From contig NC_044571.1 of NCBI RefSeq assembly GCF_901933205.1, positions 58,651,994-58,715,993 of the forward strand: a stretch of DNA of 64,000 bases. Reading direction: 5' to 3'. Origin of the DNA: Camarhynchus parvulus (Eukaryota > Chordata > Aves > Passeriformes > Thraupidae). The notes beneath the pieces are model-generated. The model had not been told where the DNA came from and did no database searches. It saw only the letters and a list, made by a program, of their open reading frames with translations. The number at the start of each line of letters is the position of its first letter. The first letter of the stretch is position 1. A program made the position numbers and the translations under genes. Positions 62,301 to 64,000 of the stretch are shown piece after piece.

Positions 62301-64000
62301 GATGACTCTGAAGACAAATGATTCTGGAGCAAAGAGTCAGACACTCTTCTACATTTTTTCTGAAAATTTTATTGGGTGAATATGTGTATTCTATTTAGAT
62401 TCAATTTTTTTTAAATTTGATTTTTTTTTACTCCCATTTTTATTTTGCACAACTGTGAGAAGCTCAGTAGATGAAAAATGATACATAGGTCTGAAAGGTC
62501 TAAAGCCTGTGCTGAGTAAGCATCATTCCAATCTGCTGCTAAAGCTAAGTGGTCAGGCACATGTTATTACAAAGTTCCTGATTCATCTCCTTTCATTAGA
62601 AAACTTTCAACAGCAACAACAAAAATAAAAAATCCTTTCAATGTTTTTTATCTATTTTTTTCTTTTCTTTCCATACTAACACCCACTCTGGTGCTGCGAG
62701 TTTAGAAACTGCTTTTTCTGAGTCTCTTAGTGGTTTGCACTACTCCAAACACAAAGCCATTGACTGGCACTTCAGAAAGTGATGTGAATAACTCACAGCA
62801 TATTGGTTTTGACAACATAAAATAAAGGATTTGCCCCCCTGCTGTTATTGCCTGGAGGTGCTCTTGTAGAAAATAAAAATAGCTTCCAGAGGTAAAACTT
62901 TGAGGGGTACAATTACACCATTTGTGTAAATGGAAAATCTGTGAGGGGAAAATGACATGAACTCTATATTATCAGAGCTCAGAACTACCACTGGTTTTTT
63001 GAATTACATGGCCACCTGCCACAATTTTACTTGAGATGTCAGTGAAATGGTAGGAACCTGTCCTAAAAATGAGATGAGTAGCATTTAAAATATTTCATCA
63101 CTGGTGATCTTCACATTTGCATGTAATATTTTTTGACATAAATACTGTTGAAAAGTCATCAGCTTTCCTTCCTCACTGTCTCATAAAGCAACCTGATAAA
63201 TACCTAATTTTCTTTTCAGTAAAATTATGCATTAATACCTTTATTCAATCAGAAGCATCACTAAATAATGCACCAAGCACTAATAATCTGAATAAAACCA
63301 ACAAAATCAGGGTTTGCTTTTAAAAAGCACATTTAATCTGGAAGAAACTCTAATTGCATTACAGAGCTTACTCTTTTGTCTACCACTTGTCATAGAAATG
63401 GATTTTAACACACTTTGTTAGCATGCTATATGGATCATCCAAACAGCATACAATACCCAGGAATTCCTTCATGCTGGACTGCAGCCATGTATTCAACACA
63501 ATATAGTTATTCTTTAAAAATACACAGCAACATAATGCAAGCTTTACTAAAATTAGCATGAAAATATGAATAGAAATAATATTCTAGTGGGAAGATCTTG
63601 GTTTTCTGTTTTTCCCTAAGTACAATAGCAATCCTTTTCATTTATATAATTTCCCAGTAGTTAGACCATTTATAAAAAAAGGAGACTGCCCCAACTCTAG
63701 GCCCTTGTCAATGCCTTGCCAATGGCAACAGCCTCAGCTTTAGTTGGTCACTTTGCTCAAACGTGGCTTCTGATTTTTCTTCACATGACCTGCCACAGCC
63801 TTGCTACTCTGTAAAACCACCTGCGCTTATTTCCTCATCACATCTGCAGGATTCACTTTTCCTGTCCCTCAGAAAGTGTCATCTGTCTTTTAAGTTCCTC
63901 AATCTGCTTTTATACTTCTGGGTCCCACTTCAGTCTCAGCAAAGGATTTGCAGCCCTAATACAAACACCTCTCTCAACTCGTTCTCCTTCTACTCTCTTG
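53351..64000. other. AT-rich non-coding DNA to the window end
   Basis: No gene, RNA gene or named mobile element is recognised. Exact octamer-type POU sites (atgcaaat) occur at 53869-53876 and 57831-57838, the second beside tgatgtcat. A near-perfect palindrome lies at 60778-60798. Frames are below 100 residues apart from the microsatellite-driven one noted above. Confidence 0.5.

Noticed and set aside
1..64000. CRISPR arrays, operons or other prokaryotic systems
   Set aside because: Sequence is vertebrate nuclear DNA. Direct repeats present are microsatellites or short duplications without spacer structure.

Overview
This window looks like non-coding nuclear DNA from a bird, either intergenic or inside a large intron. 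It is AT-rich and I found no protein-coding gene I would defend and no RNA gene. The avian call rests on the repeats: old CR1 LINE fragments, plus several solo LTRs of a type I recognise from bird genomes. The species cannot be read from the sequence. Most open reading frames are short, lack splice context, and lie in low-complexity tracts or LTRs.

Layout. Positions 1-2559 are unmarked AT-rich sequence. An ancient CR1-like LINE fragment (+) lies at 2560-3150. A T/G-rich cluster of simple repeats occupies 4620-4960. Unique AT-rich DNA then runs to about 15.2 kb, with a 24-bp tandem duplication at 12714-12761. An old antisense CR1 fragment spans about 15200-15665. A local GC-rich patch (19690-20000) sits just before a solo LTR (+, 20335-20960). 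A second GC-richer patch (22500-23210) may end in a LINE tail and is followed by a pure 150-bp (AAAAAG)n tract at 23621-23772.

A decayed LTR-like relic lies near 31440-31800. A second solo LTR (+, 32964-33562) contains a roughly 100-bp (GAGT)n microsatellite. A third solo LTR (-, 38295-38811) is followed by an A/C-rich tract. A CR1 3' end (-) is at 41686-42020. Minor tandem repeats lie near 50.1 and 50.4 kb, a weak exon-like ORF at 52.6-52.85 kb, and a (CA)n-(TG)n inverted microsatellite at 53.27-53.35 kb. The last 10.6 kb is plain AT-rich DNA with a few motif matches.

No genes can be seen working together here. The clearest story concerns mobile-element remains: LTRs reduced to solo copies, LTR subfamilies that share different halves with one another, and a microsatellite apparently seeded from a motif inside an LTR. 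I did not find a new biological system. Family assignments come from recognition by eye and need a repeat-library search.
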